From NCBI GenBank assembly GCA_963923955.1, contig OZ000552.1, forward strand, positions 2,232,001-2,296,000: a DNA stretch of 64,000 nucleotides, read 5' to 3'. The position numbers and the translations under genes were made by a program. The notes under the pieces were generated by a model. It was not told the origin of the DNA and did not search any database. It was given only the letters and a program-made list of their open reading frames with translations. Each line of letters starts with the position of its first letter. Position 1 is the stretch's first letter. This DNA comes from G963923955 sp963923955. GTDB taxonomy: Bacteria > Pseudomonadota > Gammaproteobacteria > Eutrophobiales > Eutrophobiaceae. Shown here one piece after another: positions 16,325 through 24,783 of this stretch.

Positions 16325-19021
16325 TTAATCAGCGCCCGTTTCTGAATTGGCTCGTTTTTCATGGATGCGGCAAAAGGCATGCAGGTCGCAATAGCGACAG
16401 GTCTGCCAGGTCTTCATGTCTTTTGGCCTTACCGCGGCATCCCCCGCGCGAAAGGCAATACCTAAAGCCGATAACACTTCTTTCCAATGCAGCAACAAGG
16501 CTCCCCAAGTCTCGGCGGCATCTTTATGAGGAGCATCGCTGTAGGCTTTGGTCTTGGGAAAAACAGCACCCTCTTCGGCCAGGCCGACATAGGCCATCTC
16601 TCCGCGCCTGATGCGGGCAAAGGCCAAGGCGGCAATGTCGGCCTCACTGCTGATCGCATATAGGGGCAACTGCGGATCATCGGGCCGCTCACCGAACCAG
16701 TCATTGATACTGGTCGCACCCGTCTTGTAATCAATGATCAGCTGCCTGCCATCTTCCAGTTCATCAATGCGATCAATCCGGGTACGCACTTCAATCCCTT
16801 CCACCTTGAGCAGCTGCTCTGCCTCGCAGGCGCGGACCACAAAGGCGGAACGCGAGCGCTCCTGCTGCAGCCATTCCCGTAACAGGCCCTCCAGCCGTGC
16901 AATTTCCAATTCCACAAAGCGCGCGCTATAGCTATGCCGGTGCCCCCCCCGCCTGCCGTGCACGACCTGCTTTGCGCAGTTGTGAATCAACGCGTCTAAT
17001 TGCGCCTCGCTCATCGCCAACAAGGATTGTTGCGTACCGACCCGGCTCCAAAATAGCTGCATAAGGGCATGCACCAGGGCGCCGCGCGCGCGCGCATCCA
17101 GGCCAATGTCCACTTCCGGCAGGGCGCCTGCATGCAGGCGATGGCGGGCGAAGGCGCGAAATGCGCAGGCAGACTGATCCTTGAACAGAGACGTCCCGCC
17201 GCGCAGCGCATCGCCCGGCCTGATGACGGGAGCGGAATTATCTTCCAGCACCTCCATCTTTCGGCTGTGAAGAATGCGCTCCGCATAGGAAACCTCCTGT
17301 CGAAGCGATAACTGCGCGGCATTCTCAAGATAAGGCCTTAACAAGGGGCTGGGGCGCAGGGCGCGTTCCTTCTTATTTTGCGGATAGCTTAAGACGACAT
17401 CGGGCGATGAGTTGAGCAAGGCTTCAGTCATAGTACGCGCATAGTCCAGCTCTATCTCGGCGCTGGCCCGGGGCATACGCTGCGCGCGTTGCAGGCTGAG
17501 CGGAATGAAGGGGTTGGGCAGCGCCGCCTGCGGCCAGCTCTCCTCGTGCAGGCCTAGCAGCCATAGATGCTCAAATTGCATCTCGGCAGCACCGGCCAGG
17601 CCTAGAATCTGTATCGGCGCCTCGGCGGTCTCCGGCTGGAAACTGAAACCGGTGACCAGCCGGCGCAGCTGCGCCAGAGCCGCGCCGCGGCCAAGGCGCG
17701 GCAGCACCAATTCCAGCGAGACAAAGCGCGCAAGCACCTCTTGCCAGGCGGCCACGATTTGATATTCCGCGCTGTTGAGTGCCCGCTCTCCCGGCCAGGA
17801 AAAAATATTCAGCACTTTGGAAAAGCTATCGGCCCACGCAAGCGGCGTCTGTTTGGCAGGCAGTGCCTGCATCAATTCCCTCAAGGCCGACAGAGAATCA
17901 ATAAGGCCGCGGCAGCGCTGTGTCGGCGTGCGTTTATTGGTCGCGATATACAAGATGGTATGCAAGGAAAGACGCGGCTCGCCATGCTCACGCAGGGCGG
18001 CGTCTAATTGTGCGCGTCCCTGCGCCTCAATGGCGGCGGCCTTGATGAAGGGGGAACGCAGTAACAGGCTGATAGCATCGATCATAGCGGGCTGATGCAG
18101 CAGACCGAGCAGGGTCAGGGCGGTATCAATCAGGGGATATTCGCCTAAGGCGCGGCCTAAGGAAATGCTGTACGGGTGCTGCTCACTATCGGCTGCCGAG
18201 AGGATCGCCGCCGGTGCCAGGACATCATCAAACTCCGCCTCAACAATATGCCGGCAAGCCTGCAAGTCCGGCACGACAATGCCGATGGACGTGGCCGCGC
18301 CGGGCTTGGGAGACTGCTCCAGCAGCTGCCGGGCCCAGTGTGCGGCCGCGCGCAGCTCCCGGCGGGTATCGGCAAGGCCGGCCTGCCTGAGCACTGCGTT
18401 TCTCCTCTCCAACTTGAGATGGATGATGCGACAGCCAAGCTCTTCTAAACAGGCGAGAAGGCTTTCTTGCTGTGGGGTCAATTCATGAAAGCCGAGCAGG
18501 GCAATGGATTTACCCGGCAGGGCATGATATTTACGGACGTCTTCCCGATAGACATCGGCCAAGCGCGCCTCATCCACCCAATTCTCAGTTGCACATCTCT
18601 TTTCATAGGCCGCGGCCCAGCTGGTGAATACGCGGGCGTCTTCATTGAGATAGACGCCTTCAGGAAGTTCGCGTAGCTGCCATTGCTGCAGCAGCTTCCA
18701 GGCGGCAATCGCCTGCCTTGCGGTGGCCGCATCTTGTAATAAGCGCGGGGCATAGGGCGAGGCGGCGATGATCTGCTGCCACACGGCCTGCTGCTGATGG
18801 GCATTCAGCAGGCATGGGGGAGGGTCTTCCTGCATGCTGATGGCCTCCCAGCTACGCTGCAGCCAGGCAGTCCAGGGGAGGATATCGGCGCTCTGCCAGG
18901 CAATCCGGCCCTCTTCGATCTGGACGGCCGCATAGTGGGACTGTAGATGACGACTGAGACGATTGGTCGGCGTGATCAGGGTCGTCCCCTGTTGTAATAA
19001 CTCGATTATTTCCTTGTTCAT
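16325..19021 (-). CDS. AddB-like PD-(D/E)XK nuclease / inactive helicase (TIGR03623 type)
   Basis: 898 residues. The N-terminal part is a degenerate helicase (TTLITPTNRLSRHLQSHYA in place of a Walker A). The C-terminal part is a RecB-type nuclease: GALVHALMQLFW, RIDRIDELEDGRQLIIDYKT, QLPLYAI. Cysteines fit an AddB-style iron-sulfur staple, one near residue 618 (DQSACAFRAF) and three near 875-884 (TCRYCDLHAFC). Gene order (addB-like, then addA-like) and spacing (10 bases) match AddAB loci. This family is often annotated only as 'probable DNA repair protein'. The ATG at 19021 is preferred; an in-frame ATG 24 bases upstream is less likely. It is divergent from egtD. Confidence 0.85.
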   Translation of the reverse strand: MNKEIIELLQQGTTLITPTNRLSRHLQSHYAAVQIEEGRIAWQSADILPWTAWLQRSWEAISMQEDPPPCLLNAHQQQAVWQQIIAASPYAPRLLQDAATARQAIAAWKLLQQWQLRELPEGVYLNEDARVFTSWAAAYEKRCATENWVDEARLADVYREDVRKYHALPGKSIALLGFHELTPQQESLLACLEELGCRIIHLKLERRNAVLRQAGLADTRRELRAAAHWARQLLEQSPKPGAATSIGIVVPDLQACRHIVEAEFDDVLAPAAILSAADSEQHPYSISLGRALGEYPLIDTALTLLGLLHQPAMIDAISLLLRSPFIKAAAIEAQGRAQLDAALREHGEPRLSLHTILYIATNKRTPTQRCRGLIDSLSALRELMQALPAKQTPLAWADSFSKVLNIFSWPGERALNSAEYQIVAAWQEVLARFVSLELVLPRLGRGAALAQLRRLVTGFSFQPETAEAPIQILGLAGAAEMQFEHLWLLGLHEESWPQAALPNPFIPLSLQRAQRMPRASAEIELDYARTMTEALLNSSPDVVLSYPQNKKERALRPSPLLRPYLENAAQLSLRQEVSYAERILHSRKMEVLEDNSAPVIRPGDALRGGTSLFKDQSACAFRAFARHRLHAGALPEVDIGLDARARGALVHALMQLFWSRVGTQQSLLAMSEAQLDALIHNCAKQVVHGRRGGHRHSYSARFVELEIARLEGLLREWLQQERSRSAFVVRACEAEQLLKVEGIEVRTRIDRIDELEDGRQLIIDYKTGATSINDWFGERPDDPQLPLYAISSEADIAALAFARIRRGEMAYVGLAEEGAVFPKTKAYSDAPHKDAAETWGALLLHWKEVLSALGIAFRAGDAAVRPKDMKTWQTCRYCDLHAFCRIHEKRANSETGAD

Positions 19022-19160
19022 CACTCTGTCACAAACGGCGGGCATGGATTAAGGCAGTTGTTAATCAGGCAAGGGCGCAGGTGGCATTATAGTCCATCCT
19101 CTGTTAGCCTTCACTTAACCTACTTCCCGTCCAGCTTGTGTTCCGACCTGTATTTTTTAA

Positions 19161-20156
19161 GTGAAGCTCGCATCATTACAGCACAAAACGGCAAACGGGG
19201 AGTGTACGCCCGTTGCGCCGACCCGATATGTGCCTGCGCTAAAGGAAGATGCGCGCGCCGGCCTGCTCTCACGCCCGCGCAGCCTGCCGCCCAAGTATTT
19301 TTATGATGCGCGCGGGGCGGCATTGTTCGAGCAGATCTGTGCCACACCGGAATACTATCCGACCCGCGTGGAAGATGCGCTGTTGTCCGCAGTCAGTGAA
19401 TACATCATCAGCACCACGCGACCCGAGCAGATCATTGAGCTGGGCAGCGGCAATTCACACAAGACGCGGCACTTATTCGATGCCTGCGAGAAGCATGCGC
19501 ATATCTGCCGGTATGCCCCTTTTGATGTCTGTGAACCGGCACTGCATCAGGCCACGGACAGATTAAAATCCAAGTATGACTGGCTGGAAGTGATGCCCTT
19601 GCTGGGCGATTATCACGCCGGCCTGGGCAATCTGCCGACGGCCGAGGGCAGTAAGCTGTTTGTCTTCTTGGGCAGCACGATTGGCAATTTCACCCCGGTT
19701 GAAGCTGCGGATTTTGTCTGCGAACTCCATAGCGTCATGCAGGCTGGTGATTATTTTCTTCTCGGGGCTGATCGGGTGAAAGACAGTGCGGTGCTGGATG
19801 CTGCGTACAATGATGCTGAGGGGATTACCGCGCAATTTAACTTAAATGTGCTGCGGGTGCTGAATAACAAGCTCGGCGCAAATTTTGACCTGGATAATTT
19901 CAGCCACGCGGCGGCCTTTGATGAAGAGAAGAGCCGCATTGAAATGTATCTGCGCGCAGAGAAAAGACAACATGTTTATATCGCTGCGCTGGATGCCGGC
20001 ATTGAGTTGGATGAGGGGGAGAAGATCCTGACCGAGATAAGCTGCAAATTCAGCTTCGAGGGGCTGGAGGCGCTGCTGACTTCTGCCAATTTCAGCATCA
20101 GCAAACACTACGAGTCTGAGGATCAATACTTCTCGCTGGTGCTGGCGCAGCTTTGA
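19161..20156 (+). CDS. egtD: EgtD-family histidine N-alpha-trimethyltransferase
   Basis: SAM-dependent methyltransferase of the DUF2260/Methyltransf_33 family, 331 residues. EgtD converts histidine to hercynine, the first step of ergothioneine synthesis. Landmarks are LPPKYFYDARGAALFEQI and PEYYPTRVEDALL (substrate tyrosine region), the SAM motif IIELGSGNSHKTRHL, VFLGSTIGNFTP, RIEMYLRAEKRQHV and HYESEDQYFSLVLAQL at the end. The start is GTG at 19161; the first 25 residues are poorly conserved, so the true start may lie a little downstream. No EgtB (sulfoxide synthase) gene is next to it, so the end product here is uncertain. Confidence 0.85.
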   Translation: MKLASLQHKTANGECTPVAPTRYVPALKEDARAGLLSRPRSLPPKYFYDARGAALFEQICATPEYYPTRVEDALLSAVSEYIISTTRPEQIIELGSGNSHKTRHLFDACEKHAHICRYAPFDVCEPALHQATDRLKSKYDWLEVMPLLGDYHAGLGNLPTAEGSKLFVFLGSTIGNFTPVEAADFVCELHSVMQAGDYFLLGADRVKDSAVLDAAYNDAEGITAQFNLNVLRVLNNKLGANFDLDNFSHAAAFDEEKSRIEMYLRAEKRQHVYIAALDAGIELDEGEKILTEISCKFSFEGLEALLTSANFSISKHYESEDQYFSLVLAQL

Positions 20157-20172
20157 TTTCTTTTGCGACAAG

Positions 20173-20204
20173 CCCCGGCAAACCCGTCCATGACCCTGCC
20201 GGGG
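20173..20204. terminator. Hairpin between converging egtD and symporter genes
   Basis: CCCCGGCA pairs with TGCCGGGG (8 GC-rich pairs, 16-base loop) in the 55-base gap between two converging genes. Neither side has a clear T-run, so its action as a two-way terminator is only likely from position. Confidence 0.4.
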
Positions 20205-20211
20205 AATATGC

Positions 20212-21945
20212 CTATCCCACATCTTTGCCGGTCAGCACCTCGCGAAAGAAGGCCGGTGTATGTTCGTTGCGCTTCATCTCGCCGGATTTCAGGCGGGCGA
20301 TATAGCCCTTATACGCGCGCATTGCCTGATAGCCGAAGAACAGCGTAATGGGGATATTCACCCATAACAGCATGCCGTTTCCTAAGCTGGAAAAATTGTC
20401 CAGCTGTGCCGGCGTCTTGAGAAAGCCTAAGGTTGCCACGACGATGAGTACGCAAAGCAGATAACGATAGGCGCTTACTGCGCGCGCGCCGAACATATAA
20501 ACGATGCCCTGCTCGCCGTAGTAGCTCCAGGAGATCATGGTGGAGATGGCAAACAGCCAGGAGGCCAGCGTGACCAGCCATTTGCCCAGCCCCGGCCAGG
20601 CCGAGTCAAAGGCCTTTGCGGTCAAGGTGGCACCCGGATAGGAGGCATAGATAGACTTATCTTCCAACACCGGTTTCACCGCCATTGCCAGCGCGCCGAA
20701 GGCCGCCGTCGGCACCCCATCCGCGCGCAACACCACGCTGCCATCAAGGCGATGTAAGTTGTTGCCCGTATCCGGGTTTTCATCACCGGCTAGGATAACG
20801 AAAATGTCCTCGCCGGCGCGCCAGGGGCGGCCATCTTGCCGCGGCGGCAGTACGCCCGTCTCCAGCGTCCAAGTAGCGGGTTGCTCGCCTTGCACGATCA
20901 TCGGCGCTGCGCCGTACTCGGCCTCACCGCTGCGCTCCCACAGGCCGGAGGCTAAAATGACCAGCGCCGTGAAGGTACAGACCACGATGGTGTCGATAAA
21001 CGGCTCTAAGCCGCCGACAACGCCCTCGCGCACCGGCTCATCGGTCTTGGCCGCGGCATGGGCAATGGGCGATGAACCGGCACCGACCTCTGAGGAAAAC
21101 AGCGCCCGGCGCATGCCGATCAAGATGGCATAGCCCATCGTGCCGCCGATGAAGGCGCCGGAGGCCTCCTGCGGATTAAAAGCGGAGACAACAATCAGCT
21201 TCAGCAGGCCCGGGATCAGCTCCCAGTTCACCAGCAACACATAACTGCCGCCGAGCAGGTATAAGACCACCATGCCCGGCACCAGGCGCCCGGCCACCGC
21301 GCCGATGCGCTTAATCCCGCCGATGATCACCGCACCAACGATCAGCGCGAGGATCAGGCCCGACAACCAGCCGGGCACGTTAAAATATTCTTGCGTAATG
21401 CCGCCGACATTCCAGGCCTGGAACATGACGCCGCCGGTGATGGTATAACCCAACAGCGCGATACAAAATACCCAGCCGATGAGCTTGCCGATGCCGGCCC
21501 AGCGCGGGTCGAGCTCGGCCAGCCCGCGCGAGACCACCCACATCGGCCCGCCGTGGGGGTTGTCCGGATCGTCCGTATTGCGATACAACATGGACAAGGT
21601 TACTTCCGTCATCTTGATAGACATGCCCAATATGCCCACCACCCACATCCAGAACACCGCCCCCGGTCCGCCTAAGGCCACCGCCAGCGCCACGCCGCCG
21701 ATGTTGCCCAGACCCACCGTGGCGGATAGGGCCGCCGACATGGCCTGGAAGTGATTGATGGCACCGGGGTCGCGCCGGTCATCGTATAAGCCGCGCAGCA
21801 CGGCGGTGCCGTGCGTTAAGGCGCGGAACTGGCTAAAGCCCGACCAGATGGTAAATAAGACGCCGGTCGCTAACAGCGTATATAAAAGCGCATCTTGAAA
21901 CAGAAAGGCGCTGATTGCCGCCACTGCCAAATTGAACTGATCCAT
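20212..21945 (-). CDS. Alanine/glycine:cation symporter (AGCS family)
   Basis: Sodium- or proton-coupled amino-acid importer of the inner membrane. It has 577 residues with about eleven membrane segments. Signature stretches are AMSAALSATVGLGNIGGVALAV, MWVVGILGMSIKMTEVTLSM and RALFSSEVGAGSSPIAHAAA, all typical AGCS substrate and sodium-site segments. About 90 extra hydrophilic residues (roughly 345-435, around TWTLETGVLPPRQDGRPW and LHRLDGSVVLRADG) form a loop between membrane segments, as in a long subclass of the family. That loop explains the length above the usual 450-490. It stands alone on the minus strand. Confidence 0.92.
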   Translation of the reverse strand: MDQFNLAVAAISAFLFQDALLYTLLATGVLFTIWSGFSQFRALTHGTAVLRGLYDDRRDPGAINHFQAMSAALSATVGLGNIGGVALAVALGGPGAVFWMWVVGILGMSIKMTEVTLSMLYRNTDDPDNPHGGPMWVVSRGLAELDPRWAGIGKLIGWVFCIALLGYTITGGVMFQAWNVGGITQEYFNVPGWLSGLILALIVGAVIIGGIKRIGAVAGRLVPGMVVLYLLGGSYVLLVNWELIPGLLKLIVVSAFNPQEASGAFIGGTMGYAILIGMRRALFSSEVGAGSSPIAHAAAKTDEPVREGVVGGLEPFIDTIVVCTFTALVILASGLWERSGEAEYGAAPMIVQGEQPATWTLETGVLPPRQDGRPWRAGEDIFVILAGDENPDTGNNLHRLDGSVVLRADGVPTAAFGALAMAVKPVLEDKSIYASYPGATLTAKAFDSAWPGLGKWLVTLASWLFAISTMISWSYYGEQGIVYMFGARAVSAYRYLLCVLIVVATLGFLKTPAQLDNFSSLGNGMLLWVNIPITLFFGYQAMRAYKGYIARLKSGEMKRNEHTPAFFREVLTGKDVG

Positions 21946-22134
21946 AATCTTCTAAGACCTCTTCTTACGTTGTTTTATGATTCTCTGCCCGTGATTGTAC
22001 CCCGACATTAGTAATCCAGCTGTGGCCCTTGGTCAATTCCATGTCGCGGCTGGTCAATTATATGCCGCTTTGATACACTTTGCGCCCTTGCCATCGGTAC
22101 AACTCTTTAATGAGCATGACAAGATAAGGGAAAA

Positions 22135-22476
22135 ATGATGCAAGCGGAAACCCCAAGATTCGCAAAGTTTCGGATCGGACAAATTGTCCGGCATCGCCAT
22201 TACGCATTTCGCGGCGTGATCTATGACGTTGATGCGGAATTTTCCCATACCGAGGAATGGTGGCAGGCCATTCCCGAAGCTATTCGACCGGCCAAGCAAC
22301 AGCCCTACTATCATCTATTTGCAGAAAATGCAGAAGGGCCCTATGAGGCCTATGTTTCCGAGCAGAATCTATTGCTGGATGACAGCGGCGAACCCGTCTC
22401 GCATCCAGAGATCGCGGGGTTTTTCAGTGGACTGGAAGATAACTGCTACATCACCCACCCGCTGAACAGGCATTAG
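22135..22476 (+). CDS. hspQ: Heat shock protein HspQ
   Basis: Small protein of 113 residues of the YccV/HspQ family. In E. coli it binds hemimethylated oriC DNA and acts as a specificity enhancer of Lon protease. The core is KFRIGQIVRHRHYAFRGVIYDVDAEFS, followed by PYYHLFAENAEGPYEAYVSEQN. Either of the two adjacent start ATGs (22135, 22138) is possible. I did not see a convincing sigma-32 promoter in the 189 bases upstream. It is a lone gene, followed by the tRNA-Ser region on the opposite strand. Confidence 0.93.
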   Translation: MMQAETPRFAKFRIGQIVRHRHYAFRGVIYDVDAEFSHTEEWWQAIPEAIRPAKQQPYYHLFAENAEGPYEAYVSEQNLLLDDSGEPVSHPEIAGFFSGLEDNCYITHPLNRH

Positions 22477-22520
22477 TCAATCCGGGGCCGGGCTTGCGTG
22501 TTGTATTCCGTCTGATTATG

Positions 22521-22635
22521 TAGAGGGTGGGATTTACAAAATACTTACTTAGTATTTTGCCCTTCGGGCCGGCCTGCGGCCGTTCAAAATCGTTCTCGAC
22601 GATTTTGTGAACCCATCATCTTCTCCGCGGGTTCA
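22521..22635 (-). repeat. Chain of hairpins with a split tRNA-Ser 3'-end copy
   Basis: Reading the minus strand away from tRNA-Ser, a run of palindromes appears: GGGTTCA/TGAACCC (22608-22635), CAAAATCGT/ACGATTTTG (22585-22607, 9-pair arms), GGCC/GGCC and GCCC/GGGC small stems, and CAAAATACT/AGTATTTTG (22537-22559). The outer sequences, ATGGGTTC on one side and AATCCCACCCTCTAC on the other, match the T-arm and acceptor end of the neighbouring tRNA (GTGGGTTCGAATCCCACC). The array therefore looks like a tRNA 3'-end copy interrupted by about 75 bases of hairpins. Confidence 0.6.
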
Positions 22636-22650
22636 AATTCACTATCATTA

Positions 22651-22691
22651 AATAAGTATTTCTATGGGATGTACCCATAGAAATACTTATT
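22651..22691 (-). repeat. 18-bp perfect palindrome abutting the tRNA-Ser 3' end
   Basis: AATAAGTATTTCTATGGG (22651-22668), a five-base loop, and its exact reverse complement (22674-22691). The last base is also the final A of the tRNA CCA. It can act as a transcription terminator or as a processing signal, but no T-run follows. A related sequence (AAAATACT...AGTATTTT) occurs about 100 bases further on. Confidence 0.8.
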
Positions 22692-22778
22692 GGCGGAGAG
22701 GGTGGGATTCGAACCCACGGATCGCAGGCGATCACTCGATTTCGAGTCGAGCCCATTCGGCCACTCTGGCACCTCTCC
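22691..22778 (-). tRNA. tRNA-Ser (anticodon CGA)
   Basis: 88 bases on the minus strand, from GGAGAGGTGCC to CTCTCCGCCA, with the CCA encoded. The acceptor stem GGAGAGG pairs with CCTCTCC. The anticodon arm has five pairs (CTCGA/TCGAG) around loop CTCGAAA, which gives anticodon CGA for codon UCG. A variable arm (TGATCGC...GCGATCC) and T-arm GTGGGTTCGAATCCCAC are present, as expected for a class II serine tRNA. The open frames over it on both strands are artefacts. Confidence 0.97.
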
Positions 22779-22900
22779 ATGCAAGCTATGCCCACCCACC
22801 ATTCTACGCACTAGCCAGACATGGCGATACTTGATTCTCACGCCGGCGGGGAAAGAAAACATTTCACTGGCCCAGTGATAAGGGCTATGCTGCTACTTAT

Positions 22901-24340
22901 ATGAAGCAGATGCTGACAGGTCGTCATTTCTCTTTGCTGCTCCTCTGCTCGTGCCTGTTGACGGGCTGCACAGGCGAGAGGCTGACACAGCTTGAGGCGA
23001 TGGTCGAGCGCGGCAAGATACGGGTTGTTACGCGCAATAGCCCGACTACGTATTTTATCGGCAAGGATGCGGCGGCGACTGGTTTTGAATATGAAATGGC
23101 GCGGCGCTTTGCGGAGTCTCTCGGCTTGGAATTGGAGATTATCATCGCCAAGAGCACGGCTGAGATTATCAGAATGATCGAAGACGGCGCGGCGGATGTC
23201 GCCGCCGCCACGCTGAGCAGCCACTATCAGACGCAGAATACGTTGATGTTCGGCGCCAGTTATCAATGGGTCACGAAGCAGCTCATCTATCGCAATGGCA
23301 ACCGGCGGCCCAAGTCTCTGGCTGATATTTCTCCGCAGCAGTTGGATATTGCGGCCGGCACCTTGACAACGCGCCGCCTGGAGCAATTACAAGAGGAATA
23401 CCCTGATCTGTCGGTGCGTATCCATGCGGATAAGGACAATCATGAACTGCTGGAAATGATCGAGCGCGGCGAGATTTCCTATACGGTGGCCTTGTCAAAT
23501 GAACTCGCCCATGCGCGGCAGTATAATCCTGAGATTCGCGCGGCGTTTAACTTATCCCTGCCAGTGCCGCTGGCCTGGGCCATGAAAAAGAGCGATGACC
23601 ATTCGCTGCTCACTGCGGTGAAGCGCTTTACTGCGAGTATCTCCAAGGATGGCACGCTGGCGGATCTGATTGATAAATTCTACGGCACCCTTGAGTTTTT
23701 CGATTATGTTGACTCACGCAAGTTCGTCGACCGGGTTGCCGAGCGCCTGCCTGAGCTTGTGCCGCTGTTTCAAGCAGCAGCCAAGACCTGGCATCTTGAC
23801 TGGCGCCTGTTGGCGGCGGTGAGCTATCAGGAATCACACTGGCGCGCCGATGCGCGTTCGGTAACCGGCGTGCGCGGCCTGATGATGCTGACGCGGGTGA
23901 CGGCAAAACAGGTCGGGGTTACTGACCGGCTGGATCCAAATCAGAGCATTCAGGGCGGGGCGAAGTACCTAGCTGAGTTGATCGAACGGATCCCGGCGCG
24001 AATAGGAGAGCCGGATCGAATGTGGTTTGCGCTGGCGGCCTATAATGTCGGCTTTGGGCATCTTGAAGATGCGCGAGTGCTGACGCAAAGACAAGGCAAG
24101 GATCGGGATAGCTGGGAGGAAGTCAGACAAAGCCTGCCCTTATTGAGCTATCGCAAATGGTACCGGCAGACTAAATATGGCTATGCCCGCGGCTATGAGC
24201 CGGTCCAGTATGTGAAGAAGATCAGAAAATACTACGATCTGCTGATACAGTTGACCCAACCGGAAACTGTTGTCCGGATAGCCGAGAATGCTCAAGATAG
24301 CCCGGCCTATGTACCGCTGATTCACTCACCGACCCTGTAG
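22901..24340 (+). CDS. mltF: Membrane-bound lytic murein transglycosylase MltF
   Basis: Outer-membrane lipoprotein that cleaves the glycan strands of peptidoglycan, 479 residues. The lipobox is LLTG-C (signal HFSLLLLCSCLLTGC). Residues about 35-270 form an SBP_bac_3 regulatory domain (IRVVTRNSPTTYFIGKD, GFEYEMARRFAESLGLELE). From about 295 comes the SLT catalytic domain, with its glutamate in AAVSYQESHWR and the motifs VRGLMMLT and AAYNVGFGHLEDA. The length fits E. coli MltF (518). The start is ATG at 22901; it lies away from tRNA-Ser and upstream of msrB by 31 bases. Confidence 0.94.
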   Translation: MKQMLTGRHFSLLLLCSCLLTGCTGERLTQLEAMVERGKIRVVTRNSPTTYFIGKDAAATGFEYEMARRFAESLGLELEIIIAKSTAEIIRMIEDGAADVAAATLSSHYQTQNTLMFGASYQWVTKQLIYRNGNRRPKSLADISPQQLDIAAGTLTTRRLEQLQEEYPDLSVRIHADKDNHELLEMIERGEISYTVALSNELAHARQYNPEIRAAFNLSLPVPLAWAMKKSDDHSLLTAVKRFTASISKDGTLADLIDKFYGTLEFFDYVDSRKFVDRVAERLPELVPLFQAAAKTWHLDWRLLAAVSYQESHWRADARSVTGVRGLMMLTRVTAKQVGVTDRLDPNQSIQGGAKYLAELIERIPARIGEPDRMWFALAAYNVGFGHLEDARVLTQRQGKDRDSWEEVRQSLPLLSYRKWYRQTKYGYARGYEPVQYVKKIRKYYDLLIQLTQPETVVRIAENAQDSPAYVPLIHSPTL

Positions 24341-24371
24341 CTGATTTTCCATTAAAAGGCGGATAAAAATT

Positions 24372-24758
24372 ATGAAAAAGACCGATGCCGAGTGGCGTGA
24401 AGTGCTGACGCCTGAGCAGTTTGAGATCTGTCGCAACAAGGGCACCGAGCGGCCCTTCACCGGTGCTTATTATCAATGTAACGACACCGGCTGCTACCAT
24501 TGCGTCTGTTGTCATAACCGCTTGTTCAGCTCAGAGAATAAGTACGATTCCGGCAGCGGCTGGCCGAGCTTTTCTGCGCCGGTCAATGCGGCGGCGATAA
24601 AGACTGCGGCTGATAACAGTCTGGGCATGCGTAGGACCGAGGTGATGTGCAGCGTCTGCGATGCCCATCTGGGCCATGTCTTTACAGACGGCATAGCGCC
24701 TGGCGGACTGCGTTATTGTATTAATTCGCTCTCGCTTTCTCTGCAACGGGAGGATTGA
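24372..24758 (+). CDS. msrB: Peptide-methionine (R)-S-oxide reductase MsrB
   Basis: Repairs methionine-R-sulfoxide in proteins in the cytoplasm. It has 128 residues. The structural zinc site is formed by CVCC (about 45-48) and CSVC (about 95-98). The substrate region is KYDSGSGWPSF, and the catalytic cysteine is in RYCINSLSL near the C-terminus. DAHLGHVFTDG is the family signature. It lies 31 bases after mltF and 25 bases before the MFS-PlsC gene, so the three may be cotranscribed. Confidence 0.95.
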   Translation: MKKTDAEWREVLTPEQFEICRNKGTERPFTGAYYQCNDTGCYHCVCCHNRLFSSENKYDSGSGWPSFSAPVNAAAIKTAADNSLGMRRTEVMCSVCDAHLGHVFTDGIAPGGLRYCINSLSLSLQRED

Positions 24759-24783
24759 CAGGCCAGATTCAAGGGACACCACC

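Noticed and set aside
16943..16950. C8 run in the addB-like gene as a phase-variation site
   Set aside because: The frame is intact across it, the run is short, and the protein is not a surface structure.
22690..22878. Open frame of 62 codons over the tRNA region
   Set aside because: It is the antisense of tRNA-Ser; such frames are a known annotation artefact.
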